Source of the DNA: Arsenophonus sp045399315
GTDB taxonomy: Bacteria > Pseudomonadota > Gammaproteobacteria > Enterobacterales > Enterobacteriaceae
DNA length: 9,206 bases
Direction: 5' to 3'
NCBI GenBank assembly: GCA_045399315.1
Contig: DAYVGO010000051.1
Span: 1-9,206 of the forward strand
A program made the translations under genes and the position numbers. Shown piece after piece: positions 1 through 6,667 of this stretch (position 1 is the stretch's first letter; every line of letters starts with the position of its first letter). The notes beneath the pieces were generated by a model. It was given only the letters and a program-made list of their open reading frames with translations. It was not told the origin of the DNA and made no database searches.

Positions 1-2
1 AT

Positions 3-122
3 CTAATAGAATTTCAACCCACAACAGGCTCAATAAACCGATTTCGTCACCTTTTAGCGATAATTGATGTGTTTTCATCTTCACCTAAACGTCGATTCAA
101 TTTCCTAACCATCAAGAAATGA
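3..122 (+). other. Short open stretch upstream of the fnr remnant, unassigned
   Basis: This 39-codon stretch has no stop until TGA at 120-122, and it overlaps the first recognisable FNR codons in another frame. It is rich in hydrophobic and basic residues (RFRHLLAIIDVF, then SSSPKRR). That pattern loosely resembles the linker between the cupin and helix-turn-helix parts of AraC-family regulators. It does not match the FNR segment expected here (the stretch after the cAMP-receptor-like beta roll). It could be a piece of another gene joined to fnr by a deletion, or a chance open frame in degraded fnr sequence. I do not assign a function. Confidence 0.15.
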
Positions 123-385
123 TATTGATGCTTTCGAAAAAAATGCTGAAGAAAGATTAGCTGCTTTTATTTATAATCTCTCAAGTCGTTTCACACAACG
201 TGGTTTCTCAGCTAAAGAATTTCACTTAACGATGACTCGGGGTGATATAGGTAATTATCTCGGTTTAACTGTTGAAACGATTAGTCGTCTATTAGGCCGC
301 TTCCAAAAAATCATATCAAAGGTAAATATATTACAGTTAATATATGCTTAAGCTAACTGAAATCGCAGGTAAAACTCCAGCTTAA
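110..385 (+). pseudogene. fnr: fnr remnant: C-terminal DNA-binding half of the oxygen-responsive regulator FNR
   Basis: FNR is an iron-sulfur transcription factor that switches genes when oxygen is absent. The sequence matches its C-terminal half: HQEMILMLSKKN, AEERLAAFIYNLS, then TMTRGDIGNYLG and the recognition helix VETISRLLGRF, which keeps the Glu, Ser and Arg that contact DNA. The gene is broken at least three times. A run of seven A at 137-143 should be eight to keep SKKN in frame. About 13-14 bases are missing after GRFQK, near 310-315, taking most of the SGMLAV segment. A further shift near 341-344 precedes the last residues, ending at TAA 383-385. The FNR beta roll and dimerisation helix expected upstream are not recognisable. 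It lies directly upstream of uspE, the usual neighbour. Identity is very sure; the left boundary is not. Confidence 0.92.
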
Positions 386-430
386 ATAGCGCTGTAAATG
401 TTGGCTAGATCACATTAACTTATTATTTTC

Positions 431-460
431 TTGTGATTTGACTATGTTACTATCTATTAT
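431..460 (+). promoter_or_regulatory. Possible sigma-70 promoter for uspE
   Basis: TTGTGA at 431-436 and TATTAT at 455-460 are separated by 18 bases, about 65 bases upstream of the uspE start. The -35 is only a partial match and the region is AT-rich, so chance similarity is possible. No clear FNR or CRP box was seen between the fnr remnant and uspE. Confidence 0.35.
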
Positions 461-523
461 TCCAACACATATTGGTTTATCTTTAATGATATAAATGTTG
501 TCCAGCCTCTAAGAGGAACCATT

Positions 524-1468
524 ATGGCTAATTACCGGAATCTATTAGTTGCTATCGACCCAAATCAGGATGACCAACCTGCACTGCGCCGCGCTGTATA
601 TATAGTACAACGCAATGGTGGACGCATTAAAGCTTTTCTGCCGATTTATGATCTCTCTTATGATATGACAACGCTATTATCGCCCGAAGAACGTAATGCA
701 ATGCACAAGAGCGTTATTAATCAACGAAAAGTGTGGATAAAACAACAAGCCCACTATTATTTAGAAGCAGGCATTAATATTGAAATAAAAGTTATATGGC
801 ATAACAAACCTTATGAAGCGATTATTCAAGAAGTTATTGCTGATAATCACGATTTACTATTAAAAATGGCACATCAAAATGACCGTTTTGATGCCATGAT
901 ATTTACTCCACTTGATTGGCATCTACTACGCAAATGCCCGTGTCCGGTTTGGATGGTAAAAGACAAAGTATGGCCTAATGATGGCTCGATTGTCGTTGCA
1001 GTGAACTTATCTAATGAAAAATCTTATCATAATGAGCTTAATATTAAATTAATCCAGGAAACAGAGAATATTAGTCATAGAATTGTTAAACATCCACATA
1101 TTCATCTCGTTAGTGCCTACCCTGTTGCCCCAATTAATATTGCCATTGAATTACCCGATTTTGATCCAAATATTTACAATCAAACATTGCGGGGACAACA
1201 TCTTATTGCGATGAAAAAGTTAAGGCAAAAATTTGCTATTGATGAAAAATATACTCATGTCCTTGAAGGCTCAGCAGAGAAAATAATTCCTGAAATCTGT
1301 GATGAATTACATGCCGGTATTGTTGTACTTGGTATTTTAGGCAGAACGGGGATCTCCGCAGCGTTTCTAGGTAATACTGCCGAACAGATCATTGATAAAT
1401 TAAAATGTGATTTGTTAGCCATTAAACCGGAAGGTTTTGTCTGTCCAATAAATCTAGCAAATAATTAA
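524..1468 (+). CDS. uspE: UspE, tandem-domain universal stress protein
   Basis: The protein has 314 residues, essentially the length of E. coli UspE (316), and is collinear with it throughout. It has two Usp (Rossmann-like) domains, roughly residues 1-150 and 155-305. The second carries the nucleotide-binding pattern G-x2-G-x9-G: GILG at 270-273, then GNT at 283-285. Other family blocks include IDPNQDDQPALRRAVY near the start, IKVIWHNKPYEAIIQEV, WHLLRKCPCPVWMVKD and PINIAIELPDFDP. UspE is a cytoplasmic protein linked in E. coli to stress survival, motility and aggregation; its exact ligand is uncertain. The ATG at 524 has a strong ribosome binding site (AAGAGGAA, 511-518) and matches the family start. 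It follows the fnr remnant and converges on pntB. It is one of only two complete genes here and shows no frame lesion, so it is probably under selection. Confidence 0.98.
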   Translation: MANYRNLLVAIDPNQDDQPALRRAVYIVQRNGGRIKAFLPIYDLSYDMTTLLSPEERNAMHKSVINQRKVWIKQQAHYYLEAGINIEIKVIWHNKPYEAIIQEVIADNHDLLLKMAHQNDRFDAMIFTPLDWHLLRKCPCPVWMVKDKVWPNDGSIVVAVNLSNEKSYHNELNIKLIQETENISHRIVKHPHIHLVSAYPVAPINIAIELPDFDPNIYNQTLRGQHLIAMKKLRQKFAIDEKYTHVLEGSAEKIIPEICDELHAGIVVLGILGRTGISAAFLGNTAEQIIDKLKCDLLAIKPEGFVCPINLANN

Positions 1469-1477
1469 CAGCTAAAA

Positions 1478-1497
1478 GGCCCTTATAAAATAGGGCC
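1478..1497. terminator. Hairpin between convergent uspE and pntB, probable bidirectional terminator
   Basis: GGCCCT (1478-1483) pairs with AGGGCC (1492-1497) across an eight-base loop. On the minus strand the stem is followed by TTTT, so it would stop pntB transcription better than uspE, whose side has only ATTAT. It sits in the 44-base gap between the two converging genes. Confidence 0.55.
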
Positions 1498-1512
1498 ATT
1501 ATCAATAAAAAA

Positions 1513-2870
1513 TCATAAAGCACATAAAATAGCTTCTACGTTTACTTTCGCATCACCGAATAACATTTGAATATTTTCCTTAAAAAATAACGGATTTTGC
1601 ACACTTGTATAACCTATATTCATCAAACGTTAAATACAATAACATTCTGTGCTTTCCAAACTTCCAGCACTGGCATACCGGCTATTAGGATCATCTTGTG
1701 CTGCTGGATTAACAACATCATTTGCACTAATGACTAATAAAGTATCTGTACTAGCAAAATCATCATTGATTTCATCAAGTTCCAAAACGATATCATAAGG
1801 TACTTTTGCTTCGGCTAATAATGCATTCATATGGTCAGGTAAACGTCCTGCAACTGGGTGAATGGCAAAACGAACATTAATTCCCTTCTCACATAATTTA
1901 GTCGTAATATCATGAATGGGATACTGAGCCTGAGCTATCGCCATACCATAACTGGGAGTGATAATCACGGAATATCAATTTTTCAATAACTTAGCTACTT
2001 CATCCGCGCTGATTTCATGATAACTTCCCATGCTATGTTCATCATCCACCAATACCCCATCAGTACCAAAACCGCCAGCAATGACACTAATAAATGAGCG
2101 ATTCATGGCTTTATACATAATGTAAGATCCCACCGACGAACCAACTAACACCCGTAACAATCAACAAGTCATTGCTTAACATAAAACAGGCAGCAGCAGC
2201 TCCCATTCTGAATAAGAATCCAACATGGATACTACCACAGGCATATCTATTCCACCAATTGAAGAGACTAAATGCCAGCCAAATGCTAATACAATGATGG
2301 TCATAATTAATAAAACAAATCCTTGCAAAGCAATACGTTCAGTTTTCACAAAAATAATTAATAAAATAAATGAAAGTAACAACACCAATAAATTAAGCTT
2401 ATGACGGTTAGGTAACATTAAGGGTTTAGCCGATATTTTGCCACATAATTTATCATAAGCAACCACCGAGCCGGTAAACGTTACTGCACCAGTAAAAATA
2501 CCAAAAAAACTTCCGTCAGGTGAATATTCTCCATTATCCTATTTGAGAAAATATCATGAGCAATAAAACTATTGAAACCAACTAAAACCGCTGTCAAGCC
2601 GATAAAACTATGTAAAATAGCTACCAATTCTGGTATTTCAGTCATAGCTACTTTATTTGCTAAACACCTCCAATAAGGCCACCAATAAACCATTGAAATA
2701 ATGATCCAGCCAATATTATGTGCTTCAGGGCCTAAGATAGTGGCAACTAAAGCAATTACCATACCAGCAATACCTAACATATTACCGCGCTTAGAACTTT
2801 CATGACGAGACAATCCTGCCAAGCTGAAAATAAATAAGATAACTGCGGCAATATATGCCGCTGTTACCAT
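1513..2870 (-). pseudogene. pntB: pntB pseudogene: NAD(P) transhydrogenase subunit beta
   Basis: PntB supplies most of the membrane domain and the NADP(H)-binding domain III of the proton-translocating transhydrogenase. Nearly the whole of a roughly 460-residue protein can be followed: VTAAYIAAVILFIFSLAGLS at the N-terminus, MTEIPELVAILHSF, KPLMLPNRHKLNL, SFISVIAGGFGTDG, then domain III and the tail GDAKVNVEAIL ending at TGA 1513-1515. It is interrupted by compensating shifts near 2660-2690, a shift near 2475-2490, a paired loss and gain of frame at about 2165-2235 with two codons lost after LVGSS, a TGA at 1975-1977 where E. coli has Ser, a shift near 1690, and one lost A near 1629-1632. The NADP-binding GYGMAVA motif reads SYGMAIA, a lost glycine. 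The ATG at 2868-2870 lacks a ribosome binding site, as the normal start region appears deleted. Confidence 0.96.
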
Positions 2871-4034
2871 TTTTTATTAATTGATTTTTTGTTGGTGGTT
2901 GTTTTGATAGCTGGATAGGAGGAGACGGCCAGGTAATTTCCCCATTATTAATAAACAGTAACTGCGCGCACAACAATATCATCAAAATTAATCACTACCT
3001 GACCATTTTTTCTTTACAAAGCAGTTTGATCAAATTAACAATATTAGTCGTATAAAGTTGTGAAGATTGGGTGGATAAACGACTCGGTAAATCCGTATAG
3101 CCAATAGTTTTAACATCATGCTCAGTAACAAATTAGTTTATCTGCCTGGGTTAATTCACAATTACCATTTGACTGTGCTGCTAAATCAACAATTACACTA
3201 CCGGGTTTCATCACGGCAACCATCTCTTTGGTAATCAACTTTGGTGCAGGTTTTCCTGGTATCAATGCCGTAGTAATAATGATATCCATATTTTTAGCCT
3301 GCTTGGCTAATAAAACCATTTCAGCCTGAATATAAAAGCTCCAGACATCTCTTTTACATAACCATCGCTGCACGCTGTATCCTATTTGAAATCTAATTCA
3401 AGATATTCAGCTCCTATGCTTTGTACCTGTTCTTTTACTTCTGGTCTGATATCAAATGCATGTACAATAGCGCCAAGACTTCCTGCTGCTCCAATCGTCG
3501 TTAAACCAACCACACCAGCGGCAGTAACCAATACTTTAGCCGGTGGCATTTTGTCGGCAGTAGTAATTTGGCCGGTAAAAAAGCGCCCAAATTGATAGGC
3601 TGCCTCCACTACCGCCCTATATCCAACAACATTAGCCATAGAGCTTAGTGCATCAAGTGACTGAGCTCTAGAAATACGTGGCACTGCATCCATTGCTAAT
3701 ACGGTGATCTTATATGCTGCCAGTTTTTGTATTAAATCTAGCTGTTGTGCTGGCCAAATGAAGCTAACTAAAATCGTACCCGCCTTATAAGAGCGATCTC
3801 AGCGTCTTGCGGTGCATTGACTTTAAAAATAATATCTGCATCCCAAGCCACTGATTAATCTACAATTTCGGTACCTGCTTATTCAAAAGCAGCATCTTCG
3901 AAGCTAGCAAGATGACCCGCTTCTTGTTCAACGACGACAGAAAAACCTAATTTTATCAGCTGCTTGACTGTATATGGTGTTGCTGTAATCCGTGCTTCAC
4001 TGATAATTTGTTCTTTTGGAACACCAATCCGCAT
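2871..4034 (-). pseudogene. pntA: pntA pseudogene: NAD(P) transhydrogenase subunit alpha, domain I only
   Basis: PntA carries the NAD(H)-binding domain I and, at its C-terminus, four membrane helices. The start is ATG 4032-4034 (MRIGVPKEQ) and about 380 residues of domain I can be read: AMDAVPRISRAQSLDALSS, TTALIPGKPAPKLITKEM, IGYTDLP, GEITWPSPPIQ. Lesions are TAA at 3879-3881 (Gln in E. coli), TAA at 3855-3857, a lost A near 3787, TAG at 3382-3384 (Glu in E. coli), a two-base insertion near 3330, a shift near 3133, a lost A in a run near 3013-3018, and a shift near 2962. The dinucleotide motif GAGVAGL reads AAGVVGL, losing its first glycine. The last 125-130 residues, all the membrane helices, are absent: the text passes from PPIQLSKQPPTKN almost straight into pntB. 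It is divergent from ydgH, as in E. coli. Confidence 0.96.
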
Positions 4035-4322
4035 AATGATCTCTTCTTGTTAAAAGTTACTTGATGTTTCTTCCCTGCTAATATAACTAATTGTATTACA
4101 AATATATCTGTTATATTGAGTGAAAAAAATTATTGAAACTTACTGAAAATAGTAATCATGAGCCATAATCTATCATATTTCCACGACATTAAATTAAATT
4201 TTTTTGTTAAAAAATGATATTAGTCAAATAACCCACGACTTGATATTGATATATAAAAATAATTGGCAAAAGTAGTTAGTATTCAGCTAAGTTAATAGTT
4301 TCAAAAGAAAACAATGGAACAA

Positions 4323-4351
4323 TTGCTGTTATTACGTGTAATAATTATTAT
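4323..4351 (+). promoter_or_regulatory. Probable sigma-70 promoter for ydgH
   Basis: TTGCTG (4323-4328) and TATTAT (4346-4351) are separated by exactly 17 bases. The predicted transcript would start near 4358 and give a leader of about 58 bases before the ydgH ATG. The spacer contains a perfect dyad, listed separately. Confidence 0.6.
4329..4344. repeat. Perfect inverted repeat in the ydgH promoter spacer, operator-like
   Basis: TTATTAC (4329-4335) and GTAATAA (4338-4344) are exact reverse complements with a two-base centre. The 16-bp dyad lies wholly between the -35 and -10 boxes, a position where a bound repressor would block RNA polymerase. No regulator is assigned. In AT-rich sequence a dyad of this size can occur by chance. 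Confidence 0.4.
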
Positions 4352-4402
4352 CTGTATGATACGATTATTGATTCAGCATTTTGAGAGTAAATTGTGTAAT
4401 GC

Positions 4403-4409
4403 GGAAGGA
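4403..4409 (+). promoter_or_regulatory. Ribosome binding site fixing the ydgH start at 4416
   Basis: GGAAGGA lies six bases before ATG 4416. This start gives a normal signal peptide and a family-length protein, whereas the in-frame ATG at 4314 would add 34 residues in front of the signal peptide. Confidence 0.85.
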
Positions 4410-4415
4410 TTTTGT

Positions 4416-5366
4416 ATGAAGCTGAAAATAACGGCCATCACAACAGCGGTACTTTCACTAAGCAGTATAATAACTGTGCAAGCCGCTGTAGAGTTAACAC
4501 CGGAACAAGCTCAAGAATTAAAACCATACCAAAGGATCACTGTCACAGGCCGCTTCAACGCTATATATGAAGCATCCGATACAGTTTCTCGTCGAGCAGA
4601 TAAAGAAGGTGCGTATTCTTATTATATTCAAAGCCTAGATGATGTAGGTGATAGTGGTAATTTACGGGTAGTTGCCGATTTATATCATAAAGATGCAGCA
4701 AAAATAACCCATCCCCCCTATCGTATCTTCGCTGGTATCAAAGAATTACCTAAAAATGAAGCAGTAAGATTGCTACCATTTGATACGGTTACTATCAGTG
4801 GTTTATATAGTTCTGAAGCCGCACTTAATGAGGCACTAGCCAAAAAAGCCAAGAAAAAAGGTGCTGCTTATTTCCATGTTGTACGTAATGTCGCTTTAAA
4901 TGATGGTGGTAACATACTTGCTACCGCTTATGTTTATGCTGCAAATGCCCCCAAACGGATAGTAGAAAATGACCAAGCTGTAGTACCTGCTGATACAGAA
5001 AAGGGTAAAGCCTTATTAGCTAAAGGTGGAGAAGAAGCGAAAAAAGTTAAAATACCTGGCGTCACTTCATCTTCTGCGCCAACGGAAAGCGTAGGCTGTT
5101 TTTTTGAAACTTCCATGTCAGCTTCGGGTAAGACCAATGTAACACTCCCCTGTGGGTATCAAATTGAAGAAGTCAATAAAGCAGCCGCAGCTCAAATAGT
5201 TCCTTTCGATTCAATTACTTTTTCCGGATTCTATATCTCTACCCCTGAGATAAGATACGAAATTGCTAAACGGGCGAAAAAGAAAGGTGCAAAATATTTT
5301 CACATTACACGTGAATGGCAAGCTAATGGCAGTAGCGTTACTATTAGTGCAGATCTTTATAAATAA
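4416..5366 (+). CDS. ydgH: YdgH, periplasmic protein with three DUF1471 (YdgH/BhsA/McbA-like) domains
   Basis: From ATG 4416 the protein has 316 residues, close to E. coli YdgH (314) and collinear with it. Residues 1-23 form a signal peptide (basic MKLK, hydrophobic core, cleavage after VQA), so the mature protein is exported. Three repeats follow, each opening with a P-[FY]-x-x-[IV] strand and ending in a [DY]-x-Y strand. The first starts near residue 37 (PYQRITVTGRF). The second and third start PFDTVTISG and PFDSITFSG, and each contains an AKK/AKR-AKKKGA helix followed by YFH. DUF1471 proteins are small stress- or biofilm-linked periplasmic domains; the role of the three-domain YdgH is unclear. 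It is divergent from pntA, has its own promoter and is followed by a strong terminator, so it is a single-gene unit. It is intact while its neighbours decay. Confidence 0.97.
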   Translation: MKLKITAITTAVLSLSSIITVQAAVELTPEQAQELKPYQRITVTGRFNAIYEASDTVSRRADKEGAYSYYIQSLDDVGDSGNLRVVADLYHKDAAKITHPPYRIFAGIKELPKNEAVRLLPFDTVTISGLYSSEAALNEALAKKAKKKGAAYFHVVRNVALNDGGNILATAYVYAANAPKRIVENDQAVVPADTEKGKALLAKGGEEAKKVKIPGVTSSSAPTESVGCFFETSMSASGKTNVTLPCGYQIEEVNKAAAAQIVPFDSITFSGFYISTPEIRYEIAKRAKKKGAKYFHITREWQANGSSVTISADLYK

Positions 5367-5409
5367 CAAAAAAATTAATATTATCATACTGTTAATCAAA
5401 TACACTTTT

Positions 5410-5439
5410 AAACGGACTAAACTGTCCGTTTTCCTTTTT
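5410..5439 (+). terminator. Rho-independent terminator of ydgH
   Basis: AAACGGAC (5410-5417) pairs perfectly with GTCCGTTT (5424-5431) over a six-base loop, and a T-rich tail continues to 5439. It lies 44 bases after the ydgH stop and separates it from the fimbrial genes. Confidence 0.9.
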
Positions 5440-5530
5440 AGTTAGCAATAAAATAATAAATAACTGTTCTTTACAAAAAAATAAGACAAATATTTTTTTC
5501 TTTTTTGTGCATATTCAACGATTGCATATC
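5440..5530 (+). other. AT-rich leader of the fimbrial operon, no clear promoter
   Basis: This stretch is dominated by A and T runs. ACAAAAAA (5473-5480) and TTTTTTGT (5501-5508) are inverted copies, but they are low-complexity. No signal peptide coding sequence for the following pilin is visible here. I see no invertible-element repeats of the fim type, although the partner repeat could lie elsewhere. Confidence 0.4.
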
Positions 5531-5963
5531 ATGTTCTATAATCGTAAAATTCTGCTAAATTTTCGCTTTCTATCTAATCGACGTCATTTTGGTTTTTTGC
5601 TAGCTAAACAAGTTGTGATTAATGACATCAACCAAATAGTACATCATCAGAGACGCCTTTTCATATTGAAATAACTAAATGCCCATATAATAGTAAAGTA
5701 TCTATTAAATTCCATGGTGTGGCAGATAATACAGGCGATTATCTTTTGGTAAATCAAACTGGAGATGATTTTGCTACAGGTATTGCAGCCGGACTGTTCG
5801 ACCGTAATAGCAATTTTCCAATCAAGCTAAATACTGAAAAAGATATCCCCATTGCTAATAATCAAGCCAAGCTAAGTTTTATCGCAAAATATGTTGTGAC
5901 AAAAACATAGTTAAACCAGGAAAGGTAGCGACAACAGCCAAGTTTACATTAGTTTATAACTAG
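5531..5963 (+). pseudogene. Fimbrial subunit (pilin) pseudogene
   Basis: The C-terminal two thirds read as a type 1-like pilin. SSETPFHIEITKCP holds the second of the two cysteines that form the pilin disulfide. It is followed by VSIKFHGVADNTGDY, GIAAGLFDRNSNFPIKL, AKLSFIAKYVVT and a C-terminal beta strand KFTLVYN that ends at TAG 5961-5963; such strands are used for subunit exchange along the pilus. Two frame changes are seen. LAKQVVINDIN, in frame from 5531, must shift near 5620-5640 to reach the TSSETP frame. A one-base loss near 5909 separates YVVTKT from VKPGKVATTAK. The signal peptide and first cysteine cannot be found, so the 5' end is eroded or deleted. As first gene of the operon it was probably the major shaft subunit; a minor pilin is the alternative. 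It could not now be made or secreted. Confidence 0.8.
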
Positions 5964-5973
5964 CATAATAGCA

Positions 5974-6008
5974 GGGAAAATAGAAAATTTTTCGTTTTCC
6001 CTCTTTTA
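5974..6008 (+). terminator. Hairpin between pilin and chaperone genes, possible attenuator
   Basis: GGGAAAA (5974-5980) pairs with TTTTCCC (5995-6001), an inner GAAAA/TTTTC pairing extends the structure, and a TCTTTTA tail follows. Fimbrial operons often have a partial terminator here, so that much more pilin than chaperone or usher is made. The short GC core makes this moderate evidence. Confidence 0.45.
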
Positions 6009-6021
6009 TAGATATATAATA

Positions 6022-6667
6022 ATGAGATATTTTTTATTATCATAGATAATAACTATGTTTTCTTTTTCTTCTTTCGCTAATATTATTAGTGGAACTCGTG
6101 TTATATATCCATCAAATAAACACGAGGTTTATATTACCATTAATAATAATAATTTAGATAAAGAGAACTTATTTCTGATCCAATCATGGGTTGAAAATGA
6201 ACAAGACAATAAAGTCGATGACTTTATTATTACTCCACCTTTATTTAAGCTAACAGCCGCAAAATAAAATTAGAATTATTAATACAACGAGCGATTTATC
6301 CAATGATCGATAGACTATTTATTGGTTAAATATCAGATCAATTCCAGCATTAAAGAAAAATGAAGAAAATTATTTAAATATTATATTAAAATCGCGACTC
6401 AAACTTTTTTATCGGCCAAAAGAAATAATTACAGAAGTCAATGAAATATATAAAAAATAAAATTTAGACTACTTAATAAACAACTTATTACTCATAATTC
6501 AACTGCTTTTTAACTCGTTAAAAATCGGCATCTTTAAAATAGAAGAGCCGGGGATGTTAGCACCATATAGCCAAAAGAAATGGAAAATTCAGTCAAGTGA
6601 AAACAACACCATAAACTGGTCATTTATTAACGATTACGGTGCCATTATAGAAACACATGCCGATTAA
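6022..6667 (+). pseudogene. Periplasmic fimbrial chaperone (FimC/PapD/MrkB-like) pseudogene
   Basis: This chaperone would fold pilus subunits in the periplasm by donating a beta strand. The immunoglobulin-like N-domain is clear: GTRVIYPSNKHEV, with the conserved Arg, then IQSWVENE, DDFIITPPLFKL, YWLNIRSIPA and SRLKLFYRPKEI, with the conserved Lys. The C-domain follows: IGIFKIEEPGMLAPYS and INWSFINDYGAI. The natural start is ATG 6022 (MRYFLLS), giving a signal peptide cut by TAG at 6043-6045. The next in-frame ATG, 6055, would lack a proper leader. Other lesions are one A lost near 6264, TAG at 6311-6313 in place of the conserved Glu of DREx-YW, a shift near 6458 and one or more shifts near 6510-6520. 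The stop at 6665-6667 abuts the usher ATG. It is non-functional; family assignment is firm. Confidence 0.93.

Larger units (their letters stand above)
4035..4415. other. Divergent intergenic region between pntA remnant and ydgH
   Basis: This AT-rich 381-base gap holds no gene. The ydgH promoter and ribosome binding site lie at its right end. On the left, reading toward pntA, a weak purine stretch (AAGAAGAGA, minus strand, about 4040-4048) may be the old pntA ribosome binding site. I could not pick a convincing pntA promoter. An ATG at 4314 is in frame with ydgH, but the promoter lies downstream of it, so I do not use it as a start. Confidence 0.7.

Noticed and set aside
2800..2985. A fused PntA-PntB open frame across the junction
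   Set aside because: The PntA reading enters pntB out of frame, giving a meaningless tail after KNG. It marks the deletion but is not a fusion gene.
3386..3595. Plus-strand open frame of 69 codons inside pntA
   Set aside because: It is antisense to clearly recognisable PntA domain I coding sequence and resembles no known protein.
4314..4415. N-terminal extension of ydgH from the ATG at 4314
   Set aside because: It puts 34 residues before a normal signal peptide, has no ribosome binding site, and starts upstream of the likely promoter. ATG 4416 has GGAAGGA and matches the family.
4934..5137. Minus-strand open frame within ydgH
   Set aside because: It is a shadow of ydgH codon use; ydgH is collinear with its family across this region.
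5211..5445. Open frames on both strands over the ydgH 3' end and terminator
   Set aside because: They overlap the conserved third DUF1471 domain and read through the terminator hairpin, so they are by-products of AT-rich sequence.
5473..5508. Inverted A/T repeat upstream of the pilin as a phase-variation switch
   Set aside because: The arms are only A and T runs with GT ends, too close together and too simple to be recombinase sites; no recombinase gene is present.
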